A model generated the notes under the pieces. The model saw only the letters and a program-made list of their open reading frames with translations, was not told where the DNA came from and did not search any database. Positions 55,101-63,679 of a stretch of 64,000 nucleotides of DNA are shown in pieces (the first letter of the stretch is position 1; the number at the start of each line of letters is the position of its first letter). Made by a program: the position numbers and the translations under genes. Source of the stretch: Mytilus galloprovincialis (taxonomy: Eukaryota > Mollusca > Bivalvia > Mytilida > Mytilidae); NCBI RefSeq assembly GCF_965363235.1, contig NC_134842.1:4243112-4307111 (forward strand). Reading direction: 5' to 3'.

Positions 55101-58009
55101 GTAACTCTCTTAGTTTACCAAGATCATTACTTTTCAATGCCTCATAATATTCAGTTTTCTCTTGTAGGGTTGGAAGTTCTGGATAAAAATCTCTAACTAT
55201 AATGTCTTCTAAATCCTATGAATAAAAAAATATTTTTGGTAATTCAAAATTATTAACTTCACCTCTCATGCCTCTTTCAAAGATTTCTGATTAGGTTATC
55301 ATAATCATGATAATCATAATAATAAAAGACCAGCTTTGAAAATATTTCAGTTTGCCAAAACCTGTCCCTTATCATTAGGTATTGGTAGACTAGACTCTAT
55401 GCATGCTAGAGGAGTTAGGTAGAAGGTATAACTTTATGTATAATATTGACTGCTGTACCCCTATTTTTGACATTTTTACTCTTTGAGTATGTTTGTTTTG
55501 TTCATGCATCTTGGACAATGTAATGGAATTTGATGCGACTGTCATACAAGTGAGAGGTTTAGCTAGCTATAAAACCAAGTTCAATCCACCATTTTCTACA
55601 TTAGAAAATGCCTGTACCAAGTCAGCAATATGACAGTTGTTATCCATTTGTTTGAGGTGTCTGGACTTTTGATTTTGGATTTTCCTCTGAGTTCAGTATT
55701 TTTGTGTTTTTACTTTTTATGGTACCACCTCCTCATATTTATAAGCGACTAAATTGTTTAAAATTTCAAGATTTTGAATATATTGACATGATTCATTTGA
55801 AATTGTGCTATTTCCGAAAAAAAGGGTATCTGTTATCCGAAATATCTTATACATTTGTATCTGTTAATTTTATAGTTATTTAATGGTGATGTTGTACCCT
55901 TTTGACTTGTTATAATTATTATATTTTGTAGTGTACAGAATCATATTACATGATCTATCGCCCTGTAAGATTAATCGTTGACTATTTATTCAGTCATTAT
56001 ATATATATATATATTTTATCCAACGCAATCATAGGTTTGAACGTAGTTTTCAATTTAGACTCGTTTATATATATATATATTTGATACATTTGTTGAAGAT
56101 ACCAATTTAAATTGCTTAATTTTTTGAGGGATGTATAAGTACCTAGCCACGTTCTTCTAGTTATACTTAGTCAAAAATTATTATTACATTTTAACGGCCG
56201 TTTGTTCGCGATGTTTAATGCATATATGACGTCATAACTTCAATAACGTCACAACTAAAATCCCTTAACAACAGAACCAAAATCGGAAATGTTACAGTAT
56301 TTCTGTTTCTCTTTTTTTTTACAAATATTTTAGTTCCAAAAAATAATCAGATAATTCATACAGACTTCGTCCGGAAGCAAGTTAACTCGTACCAAAAAAG
56401 TTAACTCGTACCACTGGGATGTCGTACCACTGCAAACTCGTACCATCAAAAATATATTAAAAATTACGAATATTTTATGCTATTTTTTTTGTAAACTTAA
56501 TAAAATTAATGTTTTTCTAAAAAGCTATTTTTTAAGCTGATCTTTCAAAGTAGTTATAATCCAGAAGAAAGAAAAAAACATTACTTTAACTGTACCTTAA
56601 GTTGAATATCTATATCCAAATTATCCAAATTAAATTAATTAATGCTGTAAACCGTGTTCACAAATTGAATGCTATGTTTACAATTGTTGAAAGCCATGTG
56701 CTTTTTGGCTAGAATTCATTTTGATTATTTTGATTAACTGCTAAAAATTAAATTCAATAATAATCGGTAAAAGTTTAAAAAAGTCAAGGCCTAGGAGACA
56801 ACAAAGCAAATCTGCCACGGTATTTTCTATCCAATAGACAGGGAACATTTATAGCTGCAGATTGGTCATTGTACTTTCGAATTATATACATTTTACAGAC
56901 TTGAGAGGTATTGAGTGAAAGTAAATTGCATACATCATTAAACACCATTTAAATGCATTTAGATAAGTTGGTACGAGTTAGCAGTGGTACGAGTTTGCAT
57001 TGGTACGAGTTTTTGTAAAGTGGTACGAGTTGACGTTGGTACGAGTTTACAATGGTACGGGATAACTATAATTCCGAAGTTATTTAAATGCATTTAAATG
57101 GTGTTTAATGATGTATGCAATTTACTTTCACTCAATACCTCTCAAGTCTGTAAAATGTATATAATTCGAAAGTACAATGACCAATCTGCAGCTATAAATG
57201 TTCCCTGTCTATTGGATAGAAAATACCGTGGCAGATTTGCTTTGTTGTCTCCTAGGCCTTGACTTTTTTAAACTTTTACCGATTATTATTGAATTTAATT
57301 TTTAGCAGTTAATCAAAATAATCAAAATGATTTCTAGCCAAAAAGCACATGGCTTTCAACAATTGTAAACATAGCATTCAATTTGTGAACACGGTTTACA
57401 GCATTAATTAATTTAATTTGGATAATTTGGATATAGATATTCAACTTAAGGTACAGTTAAAGTAATGTTTTTTTCTTTCTTCTGGATTATAACTACTTTG
57501 AAAGATCAGCTTAAAAAATAGCTTTTTAGAAAAACATTAATTTTATTAAGTTTACAAAAAAAATAGCATAAAATATTCGTAATTTTTAATATATTTTTGA
57601 TGGTACGAGTTTGCAGTGGTACGACATCCCAGTGGTACGAGTTAACTTTTTTGGTACGAGTTAACTTTTTTGGTACGAGTTAACATGGTACGAGTTAACT
57701 TGCTTCCGGACGAAGTCTGTATGAATTATCTGATTATTTTTTGGAACTAAAATATTTGTAAAAAAAAAGAGAAACAGAAATACTGTAACGTTTCCGATTT
57801 TGGTTCTGTTGTTAAGGGATTTTAGTTTACAGGTAATGCCTGCCTCATTTTAGTCACACCTTAGTGTAGGTCTCTTCATCTAGCACTTTAAGGCTTTTCA
57901 AAGACTTTTTATTCTCATCGTTAGGTAAATGAGATAGAGATATGGTTCCATCTAAACGTTTAACAAGCGCTCTAGTCTTCTGGTAGTCATCATCTACGTT
58001 TTGGGACAT
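37131..58009 (-). CDS. ESS2: ESS2 splicing factor homologue (DGCR14)
   Basis: Seven exons on the minus strand: 58009-57860, 55215-55062, 53309-53187, 52762-52617, 46031-45555, 39184-39069, 37446-37131. All introns are GT-AG; phases give 493 residues (human about 476). Matches to the family include KVLDEETYTK at 41-50, RDFYPELPTLQEK, TPATFETPEPES, NTSEDNASFTEIL, a block with NTRF and FVGTPSPAPGVDESPLMTWG (the conserved Pro-rich core), and the C-terminal ITSLTDNLLKLPKRKTAADFF-like tail, near the vertebrate LLQLPxRRKASDFF. ESS2 is a nuclear protein found in the spliceosomal C complex. The start is the first ATG followed by an acidic N-terminus, with no in-frame alternative needed. Introns are large and repeat-filled (6.6 kb and 6.4 kb for introns 4 and 5). 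The exon-6 donor edge is tandemly duplicated into intron 6. Confidence 0.95.
37780..37845. repeat. Half copy of the GTGGATTCATT MITE (ESS2 intron 6)
   Basis: CAAAAATTGGTATCCAACAA and AATGAATACACAGCAGTG match the right end of the copy at 34122-34340. Confidence 0.6.
37869..38498. repeat. Minisatellite, exactly 10 x 63 bp (ESS2 intron 6)
   Basis: The unit begins GAGACATTATATACATAAGA and ends GATGTCTTTACAGT. Units differ only by G/A at one site (TATAGACC or TATAAACC, arginine or lysine in the plus frame) and G/A in unit 4 (CTTGTCTG to CTTATCTG). Because 63 is a multiple of three and the unit lacks stops, both strands show a long open frame with 21-residue repeats. The frames lie inside an intron and end soon after the array, so I do not call a gene. 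Confidence 0.95.
38965..39068 (-). repeat. 35-bp tandem copies of the ESS2 exon-6 donor edge
   Basis: GTCTGGCCTGAACAGATTTA at 39041, GTCTAGCCTGAACAGATTTA at 39006 and GTCTAGCCTG at 38970 repeat the exon sequence at 39076-39095 with a period of 35-36 bp. Only the first copy has a GTAAGT donor (39063-39068 on the minus strand); the corresponding site in the next copy reads ATTAAG. Confidence 0.85.
39228..41478. mobile_element. Tandem-core element (GGGCAATAACTCC family), self-nested
   Basis: Units of about 400-500 bp repeat words such as TTAAGGGGTCAACTGACC, TTACTTTGCTGAACATTATT, GCTGTTTACAG and ATTGTGGCCAAG. The outer element starts about 40 bp from the ESS2 exon-6 acceptor and ends CCAGGTGAGCTAAAAAAC. 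A second member (39872-41167) is inserted in it. All of it lies in ESS2 intron 5. Confidence 0.7.
39872..41167 (+). mobile_element. Inner member of the same family, inserted in the outer one
   Basis: It starts TAGAGGCTCTCAAGAGCCTG (itself a hairpin), then TGTCGCTCACCTG, and ends CAGGTCAGGTGAGCTAAAAA, so the ends are inverted (CTCACCTG / CAGGTGAG). At 41059-41120 it has an ACGGACG-type microsatellite. The outer unit is broken at GGGGGCAGCAACCAAAC and resumes GGGTTTTCTGATTTGTCTG. The start also appears, reversed, at 63680-63721. Confidence 0.7.
41786..42723. mobile_element. Tandem-core element with ~162-bp units and CCCG microsatellite
   Basis: It begins AGAGGCTGTCACAACGACAG + CAAACCGGATTT and ends with the mirror AAAATCCGGTT. 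Five units of about 151-163 bp carry CAAGAACCATAACTCCTGAA, TTGAACTTGACCTCC and GGTTCATGAG. A CCCG/CCGC run lies at 42629-42672, just before the right end. The unit length fits the bivalve pearl-type cores as I know them. Confidence 0.75.
43215..44065 (+). mobile_element. Tandem-core element, ~165-bp units
   Basis: About four units contain words such as GGGCATAACTCTAAAATGG, GCCACCAAAATTCAAACTTG, AAGCATTGTGTATAAG and AACAGAAAC. A block at 43385-43575 is the reverse complement of the start of the 47570 element (GTGGTCGTATAAAG, GCGGAGCATCTGGTT). A GTACGTACAAG-rich tail follows at 44045-44065. Confidence 0.65.
44066..45554. other. Remainder of ESS2 intron 5
   Basis: No gene recognised. A short palindromic array of ATTCATGAATGAATG lies at 45089-45135 and an imperfect hairpin (GGAAAGTAGC ... 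AAACTTTCC) at 45418-45452. Minus frames at 44339-44658 have no family signature. Confidence 0.45.
46170..46507. mobile_element. GTGGATTCATT-type MITE, interrupted (ESS2 intron 4)
   Basis: The left part (GTGTATTCATTATTATTC ... GGTACAGGTGAACCAC) and right part (AAATCAAATATCCACC ... AAAAGAATCCACA) match 25165-25395. A block at 46283-46395 (GAAGATGTGGTATGATTGCC ... CAACTATAGGTAACC) is a different repeat inserted in it. The 930-bp repeat starts at its right edge. Confidence 0.7.
46283..46395 (+). repeat. ATGTGGTATGATTGCC repeat nested in the MITE
   Basis: GAAGATGTGGTATGATTGCC, GAGACAACTGTCCACAAGAG and GACATTAACAACTATAGG are the fullest version of this family in the window. Confidence 0.7.
46501..47413. 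mobile_element. ~930-bp repeat ending in a long hairpin, copy B (ESS2 intron 4)
   Basis: Same ends and order as 1639-2576, with a 25-bp deletion near 47005 relative to copy A and scattered single differences. The hairpin occupies 47253-47408. Confidence 0.8.
47570..49545. mobile_element. Large tandem-core element (CAGATGCTCCGCAGGGCG family)
   Basis: It begins CCAGATGCTCCGCAGGGCG + TTTATACGACCGCAG and ends TTGCGGTCGTATAAAA, giving inverted ends. Inside are two copies of a 120-bp unit (48060-48260), about four 124-bp units with ATATCAAAGAACCCC (48310-48845) and four 157-bp units with TTTTGGCCCCTAATTCCTAA (48845-49460), then a GACGACGACGACG run. Frames here are by-products. Confidence 0.75.
49805..50040 (+). 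repeat. Interspersed repeat, copy of 17415-17655
   Basis: See the shared words there; this copy has ACGGACGGACAGACTAG near its end. From 50041 to 52616 the intron holds little: a doubled word GGCGTCAAAAGGCGTCATTA + TGGAG at 50620-50690 and otherwise AT-rich DNA. Confidence 0.65.
53376..54081. mobile_element. 706-bp MITE, hAT-like, with 5-bp target duplication
   Basis: It starts CAGTCAGGGGCGTTAC and ends GTAATGCCCCTGACTG; inverted ends extend about 28 bp (then TTAAACAAGTAA). TGTAT flanks it on both sides (53371-53375, 54082-54086). The interior is full of ACTTATTTAAGTAA-like palindromic words. Ends beginning CAG and a 5-bp duplication point to a hAT-related group (inference). It lies in ESS2 intron 2, 62 bp from exon 3. 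Confidence 0.88.
54770..55030 (+). repeat. Retroposon-like repeat (ESS2 intron 2)
   Basis: CTTGAGTGGTTGTCGTTTG, GGTTTTACACTAGTCATTTT, GGGCCCTTTATAGCTTGCTG and TTGTCTCATTGGCATA follow in order. It ends about 30 bp before the exon-2 donor. Confidence 0.7.
55565..55725 (+). repeat. Interspersed repeat, copy of 34550-34720 (ESS2 intron 1)
   Basis: TCAATCCACCATTTTCTAC, AGTCAGCAATATGACAGTT and TTTACTTTTTATGG match. AT dinucleotide runs follow at 56000-56015 and 56068-56083. Confidence 0.6.
56195..57850. mobile_element. 1.6-kb palindrome with GGTACGAGTT repeats (ESS2 intron 1)
   Basis: From 56252 to 57828 the two halves are near-perfect inverted copies of about 700 bp. The outer ~120 bp of each arm belongs to the ACTTCGTCC family. 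Inside, both arms carry GGTACGAGTTAAC-type words at their outer edge (about four left, six right), and the unpaired centre (about 56965-57075) carries five or six more. The far ends, before 56252 and after 57828, are the two ends of one ACTTCGTCC family copy, so the palindrome sits inside it. It is non-coding. Confidence 0.85.
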
Positions 58010-58560
58010 TTTACAAACGTTTACTTCAAAGTGAAATCAGAACTTGATCAAAGCGCAAAATCTGATCTGGTGAAAAACACTCATCTGACCGTGAGAAATT
58101 ATAGTCTGGGTCGCTGCCGCATTTGCTGTTGTCCTTTTATATAAAATACCAGAGTACCAGTATATTCGAAAACGAAAGTAGGAACTTTGAAGTAAAACAG
58201 TAAAAAACTACGAGAAATAATTCTTGTAGAACAGAGGAAAGCCATTTAATCAACATATCATTGGGTAATTGATCCGTGTAACACTTATCAATTCAAATTT
58301 TTCAAAAGATTTCAAATTTTAAATTTTTGGAATTTTTATCAAACATGTCTAATCTTGAGGATTTTAACCGCGAGTGATATTACACCGATTCTAGGATTGG
58401 TGGTTCTCCTGACATAGGTAGAGTTGCAGTACAGGTAAACAGGTAAACAGGTCTAAGTTTTTCAAAATCAAAAATTTCAAATTCTATATAGCGTTTTTTC
58501 AATGTGAAAGTTTAGATATTTGATCAAACTTTTAAAGTACTATATCTAACATGTAATTTT
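58010..58560. promoter_or_regulatory. 5' flank of ESS2
   Basis: This upstream region must hold the ESS2 promoter if there is no upstream non-coding exon. I see no TATA box at a convincing distance and only mild CpG content (58090-58130). GGTAAACAGGTAAACAGGTC at 58433-58452 is a short tandem. Assignment is positional. Confidence 0.35.
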
Positions 58561-58570
58561 GCTATTTCGC

Positions 58571-58625
58571 TAGCCTGGGATGCGGCCCAATCTAGCTGCA
58601 CGTCGTGACAAGATTAGCCAGGCTA
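58571..58625. mobile_element. 55-bp miniature element with 9-bp direct repeats
   Basis: It begins TAGCCTGG and ends CCAGGCTA. CTATTTCGC flanks it exactly on both sides (58562-58570 and 58626-58634). The interior has no repeats. A 9-bp target duplication is typical of Mutator-like elements; that class is inference. Confidence 0.75.
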
Positions 58626-58684
58626 CTATTTCGCTTTTTGAAAGTTAGATTTTTTTTAAGTTTCTGATTTAGATAAACAGTAGA

Positions 58685-58841
58685 CCAGTCTTCACGCTGA
58701 ACTGCTAAATCTACAGGCCCGCAGCTCAATTTTTGAAAAATTTTAGTTAGATTCTGTTGGCCTGTAGGTCTGATTTTTACAGGCCCGAGAGCAATTTTAC
58801 CAGCCTGGGCTGCCTGGGCTGCCACTCGGCGTGAAGACTGG
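58685..58841. mobile_element. 157-bp MITE with TAGA duplication
   Basis: It begins CCAGTCTTCACGC and ends GCGTGAAGACTGG; TAGA flanks both ends (58681-58684, 58842-58845). The interior includes two ACAGGCCCG words. The minus-strand frame across it (58592-58825) is a chance product of this and the neighbouring element. Confidence 0.8.
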
Positions 58842-58994
58842 TAGACAGTGTGATGTCACTTTCGATTCGGACGAACTTCCCTAGATATGTTTAACTTAAT
58901 ATTGGCACAAACTCATTATTGGTAATGACCGAATTGATAAACAATTTACAATACATGGTAGTAAAATACAAACAGTTATATATACTGCTCTAGT

Positions 58995-59110
58995 GCATTA
59001 CTTTAGGAGACCTGTTGGTGACCTTCTGCTGTTGTTTTTTTATTTGGTCGGGTTGTTGTCTCTTTGACACATTCCCCATTTCCATTCTCAATTTTATATA
59101 TATATATATA
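58995..59110 (+). repeat. Retroposon-like repeat, short 5'-truncated copy
   Basis: GGAGACCTGTTGGTGACCTT, GGTCGGGTTGTTGTCTCTTT and CATTCCCCATTTCCATTC, then an AT run. Same 3' end as 23845-24050 and 63067-63290. Confidence 0.7.
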
Positions 59111-60972
59111 TGGACCATAATTTGGTATTCGGCCTTTGTTTTCTTTTTGTATCCTTTTTTATAAGTTCTAAAATTTTAACTTTTATTTTGTGGGTTGTGT
59201 TGGTGTTAGAATAGTATGAATGGAACAATTTAGTTTTTCGAGAAAAAATTAATACATTTTGATTCACCATTTACGTGACATGAAACCAAACAGGAAACCA
59301 ATCTTTATTTTCTTTATTTTGCACAATGTAATTCAAAAGGCATAAATAAACACCATTACTAGTGTTACTTGCTTCATGTTAATATTTAAAATCTATTTTC
59401 AATGTTATATTAAAGTTTTTTTTAAACCTGACAGGAAACCATAAGAAACCGAAAGCATTTTTTTAGTTTTATTTTATTGCAAAATCTGCTTAAAATAATC
59501 TGAAAAGTATACTTTTTCTTAAAATCCATCTTAAATGTAACAGTATTATAAAACTCCTAAATATGTGCTTGTTTTGAAAACAATTAGTACAATTAATTCA
59601 GAATTTTCCATATTTTCTCCATTGATACAGGATACCATAATCGTTGTATCTTGATGTTTAGGCAAAAAAATGTATTTATATTTGGTTTTGATATTCCAGT
59701 TATATACAATTTATTCCAAATCATTGGCAATGTAACATTCTTTAAATCCAGTAAAGAAAAAAACTTTTAACTTGGAATTAAAATCTTTAAAATAGGCACA
59801 ATGTGATACTTGTGACCTGTACACTATCTACATGGTTTCCACATTTTAACCTACTTTAGTGGGCTAAAATCAATAAAGTACTTCCTTTCAAGTCATGCAT
59901 GGTAAAAGTTTACTTCTCCTTTGACAAGTTTATTGCGTTTCTGATAAGTGTTTGCAGAACATGAATAAAAAATATTAATTAAAAACTGTGACAGGATTCA
60001 AACTTTGTACATTCTAAGTGTAACGGTATATTAACATGTATTTGTTATTAATTATATTTATTCACCTAAAATATCCAGTAATATTTACTGCTGAAGTTAA
60101 ATCAATCCAACGAGCATTGGTACAATGATAAGAGACGTAATTTTGATTGATTTTTCCAAGGACTCTTCACGTCATTATCGGGAAACGAAGTGTGTTCTAA
60201 CGTCTGTCAAATATGAAATCGATTTTGTCAAGTCATTGGGCATTTATTTTCACACAGGATCGTATGTAACATTATGCACATAGGAAAAATAGCAGACCAC
60301 CGGCGCAATCTCTTTGACAATTGTATTTTCCTCTTTTAAACAAGACGAAACAAGTCTACAGATTATGTTTGCTAACATCCCGTTGGAAACAAAAACAATG
60401 TTTAGACCTAGTATTTCGTACATCCGGCCGTAATGGCGTTATCACATGTTAGTCACGTGTTTCATGTATGACTGGAAATGGTTAGAACTTAAGGACAAAA
60501 ACAATTTTAATAAATAACTGGACTTCTGTTTCGTGTGAAATGTAACGCATAACGACAACGTAATTTTCTTACTTAATTATTACGAAGATCAAAACAAGAA
60601 TGTAAATCATCTCGGATTTACCTGTTTGAACATCTCGCGAGAGTTCATATTTGCATATTGTTTTTAAGAATTCTATTACAACAAAGCAGATTACATCATC
60701 TAAAAATTGCGTTACGAAATCGGACACAAAAATCACGCCACTGTTCTTACATCTGCTACATAAATACTTATAGTTCTCAGCATTTTCTTCTCACTATTCT
60801 TATTGGTCGATGTTCTTTGTTATTTGAAAGCAAAAGTTACGAATTTGCCGGTGACGATTATCTATAAATCGGTCAGCGTTATGATCTTCGGAAGCAATAA
60901 GTAACGCGAGAAACGACACAAAAATACGGTTGTAGAATCTTTAAAATTCGTATATTTTAATTTTTTTTCTAG
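59111..60972. other. Intergenic DNA upstream of a candidate exon
   Basis: AT-rich to about 60140, then slightly richer in CpG to 60930, possibly a promoter area. No gene or multi-copy repeat recognised. Confidence 0.35.
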
Positions 60973-60993
60973 GGAAGAGTAGCATACACTTGT

Positions 60994-61140
60994 ATGTTGA
61001 TAAAAATAATGGCATCTTTAGATGTAGTTGCAACTTTTCTTACAGTAATTCACATTTTATCACTTTTCTATAGTTATAGGAAACGGAGCCCAATAGCAAA
61101 TTATGGTCCATATGTATCATATGTGAATAAAAAATTAAAG
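60994..61140 (+). CDS. Candidate first coding exon, membrane-anchored protein (partial)
   Basis: An ATG at 60994 (or 61009) opens a frame of about 49 codons to a possible donor AAG|GTATAA at 61140/61141. The predicted start, MASLDVVATFLTVIHILSLF, has one hydrophobic helix, followed by a basic stretch YSYRKRS, as in a type III/II membrane anchor. TTTTTTTTCTAG just upstream (60961-60972) is a good acceptor, so a 5'-UTR exon may precede it. I do not recognise the family. Any further exons lie beyond 61141 or outside the window; chance is possible. Confidence 0.35.
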
Positions 61141-61228
61141 GTATAATGAAAATCTATTGCAATAGATTACTTCTTGCATTTAACATGTTTAAACAATTTG
61201 TTACAAAAGAAAATAGTTTTAGTGCCGT

Positions 61229-61603
61229 TTAAGACATGTAAGATGTATTATTAAGTGTAAGCATGGTAAGATTTATTTTATTTTTATAGCACACTATGTA
61301 AATGTATGTGGCTATATTTTTTCCGGTAATTTTGAACATTTTTAATACAAAAGTCTCTCTAGTACTGGAGTAACCTCTGCAGTGAAGCAGCATGTGCTGT
61401 TCATTTTCAATTTCGCCACTTTTACAGATTTCACAAATTCTTTGATCTCTGGGCACTTTTAAATATCTTCCTCTTTCAATGGCAAGGTTATGAGCACTAA
61501 CTCTTAATTGACACAATGATCCATCTGATCGATTTGATCTATTTCTTAAAAATGTTAAAGCATCAACTACATAACTTGCCTGTTCACTCATTTTGTCAAA
61601 CAC
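61229..61603 (-). mobile_element. LINE zinc-finger tail remnant (minus)
   Basis: The 124-residue frame contains LAIERGRYLKVPRDQRICEI and CKSGEIENEQHMLLHCRGY, the CxxC...H...C finger after 'GRY...P...R.C' found at the C-terminus of LINE ORF2 proteins. No RT domain is left upstream. Similar to 7200-7560. Confidence 0.75.
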
Positions 61604-63066
61604 TCTGGAAAAATGTTAATTTTGGAAATGCTGAAATATTTGCATGTTGTTCCTGAAAAGTTTAAACCCTGGTCAATTAGTCTTTGTTTCATAAAACCAA
61701 AAAAGGGTTTAATAGTAGGGTTAACATTTGAATTTGATAAACCTCAGTTTTGAATAATAATATTTGAACTTTTAACCCATGGGTTGCTTTTTAAAAAATA
61801 AAAAAAAGGACGAAAAAAGGGGTACCTGTAAACTTTGTCTGAAACGAAATAAAAGTGGAACGAAACAAAGCAAAATGTCATGAAAAAATACAGATACTTA
61901 AAAGTTAATGTATAAAATAAAACCAGAGGCAGACAGTCATGACAGTTGTAAGTGGTGAAAAATTGAATAACTAAATAAAAATTTCTCAAAAGAAGAAAAT
62001 TCATTTTAAAACAAGATGCCTGTACAGCTTTGATAGTGATACTGTTACCTATGCATAGAAGCCAAGGCACAAAATATATCAAATCATTTTCAATTGCAAA
62101 ATAAATTTAATAGTCTAAAGTCATATTTAAAAAAAAAAGAAAGAATTGGATCATTACCATGAGATAACAGTATCTTGAGTTGAAAGTTTTAAGGTTTTGC
62201 ATCTATTGAAAAAAAAAACTATTCAAACCGGCATCATACAAGTGGATTTATGTTTTAAAAAATCCCTAACATATAAAAGCTTTATCATGTTTATAGCGTT
62301 TCAGATCAATAATTCAAATGATTCAGAACTATTTGGTTTTCTCATCGGGGCTATCATTTAAGAGTAACAGTGAAAACTGATCAACTCCTAGTATGGTTAG
62401 GTTGAGTATGTATATATTTCTACTGTACTTTAAGCAATAAAATGGCCCAATACACGTGTATAAGCTTAAATTTTATTGTTAAAAAATTTGCTCTACGACT
62501 TCTTTACTTTCTGCAATCATGTCGGCAGATGGATGTACCTTTTGATTCATCATCTTTAACCTTTTAATCAACTATTTTGGTTCTTTATAAATTGCTGGCC
62601 TTCAAATATTCAGCTTTGAACGTTCTTGATGAAGGTAGATCCACATAGTGCTTCAGTCACAACTTTGAACATTTTGTTTTCATCATTTATTGATTGCATG
62701 ACGATCATATATTGCCTTGTATCATTGATTTCAGTCTAAAAATGCCAATAAAGTCAAATAAATTTAAAAAGGCCATATAAGGTAAACCTTGACATCCAAC
62801 TATCATCGTTCAGGTTTTGTAAAAGCTGAACACATTCATATCATATAAACATATAACATAAACATTAATCAGTTCAGCCTGCATATGTACAGCGGCAACT
62901 ATTACATAAATATGCAGGCTGAAATAATGGCACCCATCTATCCATTTGTAGGTGTCTGCATTTTGATTTTCAAAAGTTTATATCAGCAGTAAATCAGTCA
63001 GAGGTACTACTTATACTTGTAAGTAATTTTTATTTACTTGAATCTTGAATTAAAAAATAATATGGC
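61604..63066. other. Intergenic AT-rich DNA
   Basis: No supported gene. GCAGGCTGA / TCAGCCTGCATAT at 62874-62922 forms a small inverted pair. The 112-residue minus frame at 61744-62082 is Phe/Tyr-rich, as expected from A-rich DNA. Confidence 0.4.
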
Positions 63067-63290
63067 CCAAGTCAGGAGCCTCTGGCTTTTGTAAGTCTTG
63101 TATGATTTTTAATTTCTTGTGCATAATTTCAGAGTTTAGTATGATGTCCATTATCACTGTACTAGTATACGCCTACGAGTGCGGGAGTTTCTCGCTACAT
63201 AAAAGACCCATTGGTGGCCTTCAGCTGTTGTCTGCTCTATCGTCGGTTGTTGTCGCTTTGACACATTCCCCATTTCTTTTCTCAATTTTA
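63067..63290 (+). repeat. Retroposon-like repeat, longest copy
   Basis: GTCAGGAGCCTCTGGCTTTT opens it, followed by ATCACTGTACTAGTATACG, GTGCGGGAGTTTCTCGCTAC and GTTGTCGCTTTGACACATTC; it ends TTTCTCAATTTTATTTTAC. It defines the 5' side that the other copies lack. Confidence 0.7.
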
Positions 63291-63304
63291 TTTTACATAT
63301 AAGT

Positions 63305-63475
63305 AAATTTATATAATGTTTGAATAATCTCCCCTTAATTTTCTCAAAAAATCACTTGTATAAGTAAATTTTTCTTACAATCTAACAAAAATTCTCAAGT
63401 TTTGAGATGTAAAATCATGCCTTTAATGATATCCCCCGGGTTAGCTAATAATATTTTATTAGAGTTCAATGTTTC
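63305..63475 (+). repeat. Interspersed repeat, copy of 19840-19995
   Basis: GTTTGAATAATCTCCCC, TTCTCAAGTTTTGAGATGT and GGTTAGCTAATAATATTT match in order. 63476-63679 holds nothing recognised. Confidence 0.65.
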
Positions 63476-63679
63476 ATCTCATTAATTCAACAAAAAAACT
63501 AATTGCCCTAAGATCTTTTTAAAAGTATATGTTTTGAGCAAAAAATAAAGAAGATAAAGAGAAACTAAACAGATGATAAGATCAGTAATACAAGATCAAC
63601 TAAGTAGAGATTTTTATCAAGAAGTCTTTTCACGTTTATAATGTTGGAGAATGTCCTTTGTTTCATATGTACCATGTGT

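Noticed and set aside
58592-58825. 77-residue minus-strand protein
   Set aside because: It spans two small MITEs with target duplications; composition follows their ends.
61744-62082. 112-residue membrane protein on the minus strand
   Set aside because: Phe/Tyr/Leu richness is what A-rich DNA gives in that frame; no family motif or splice context.
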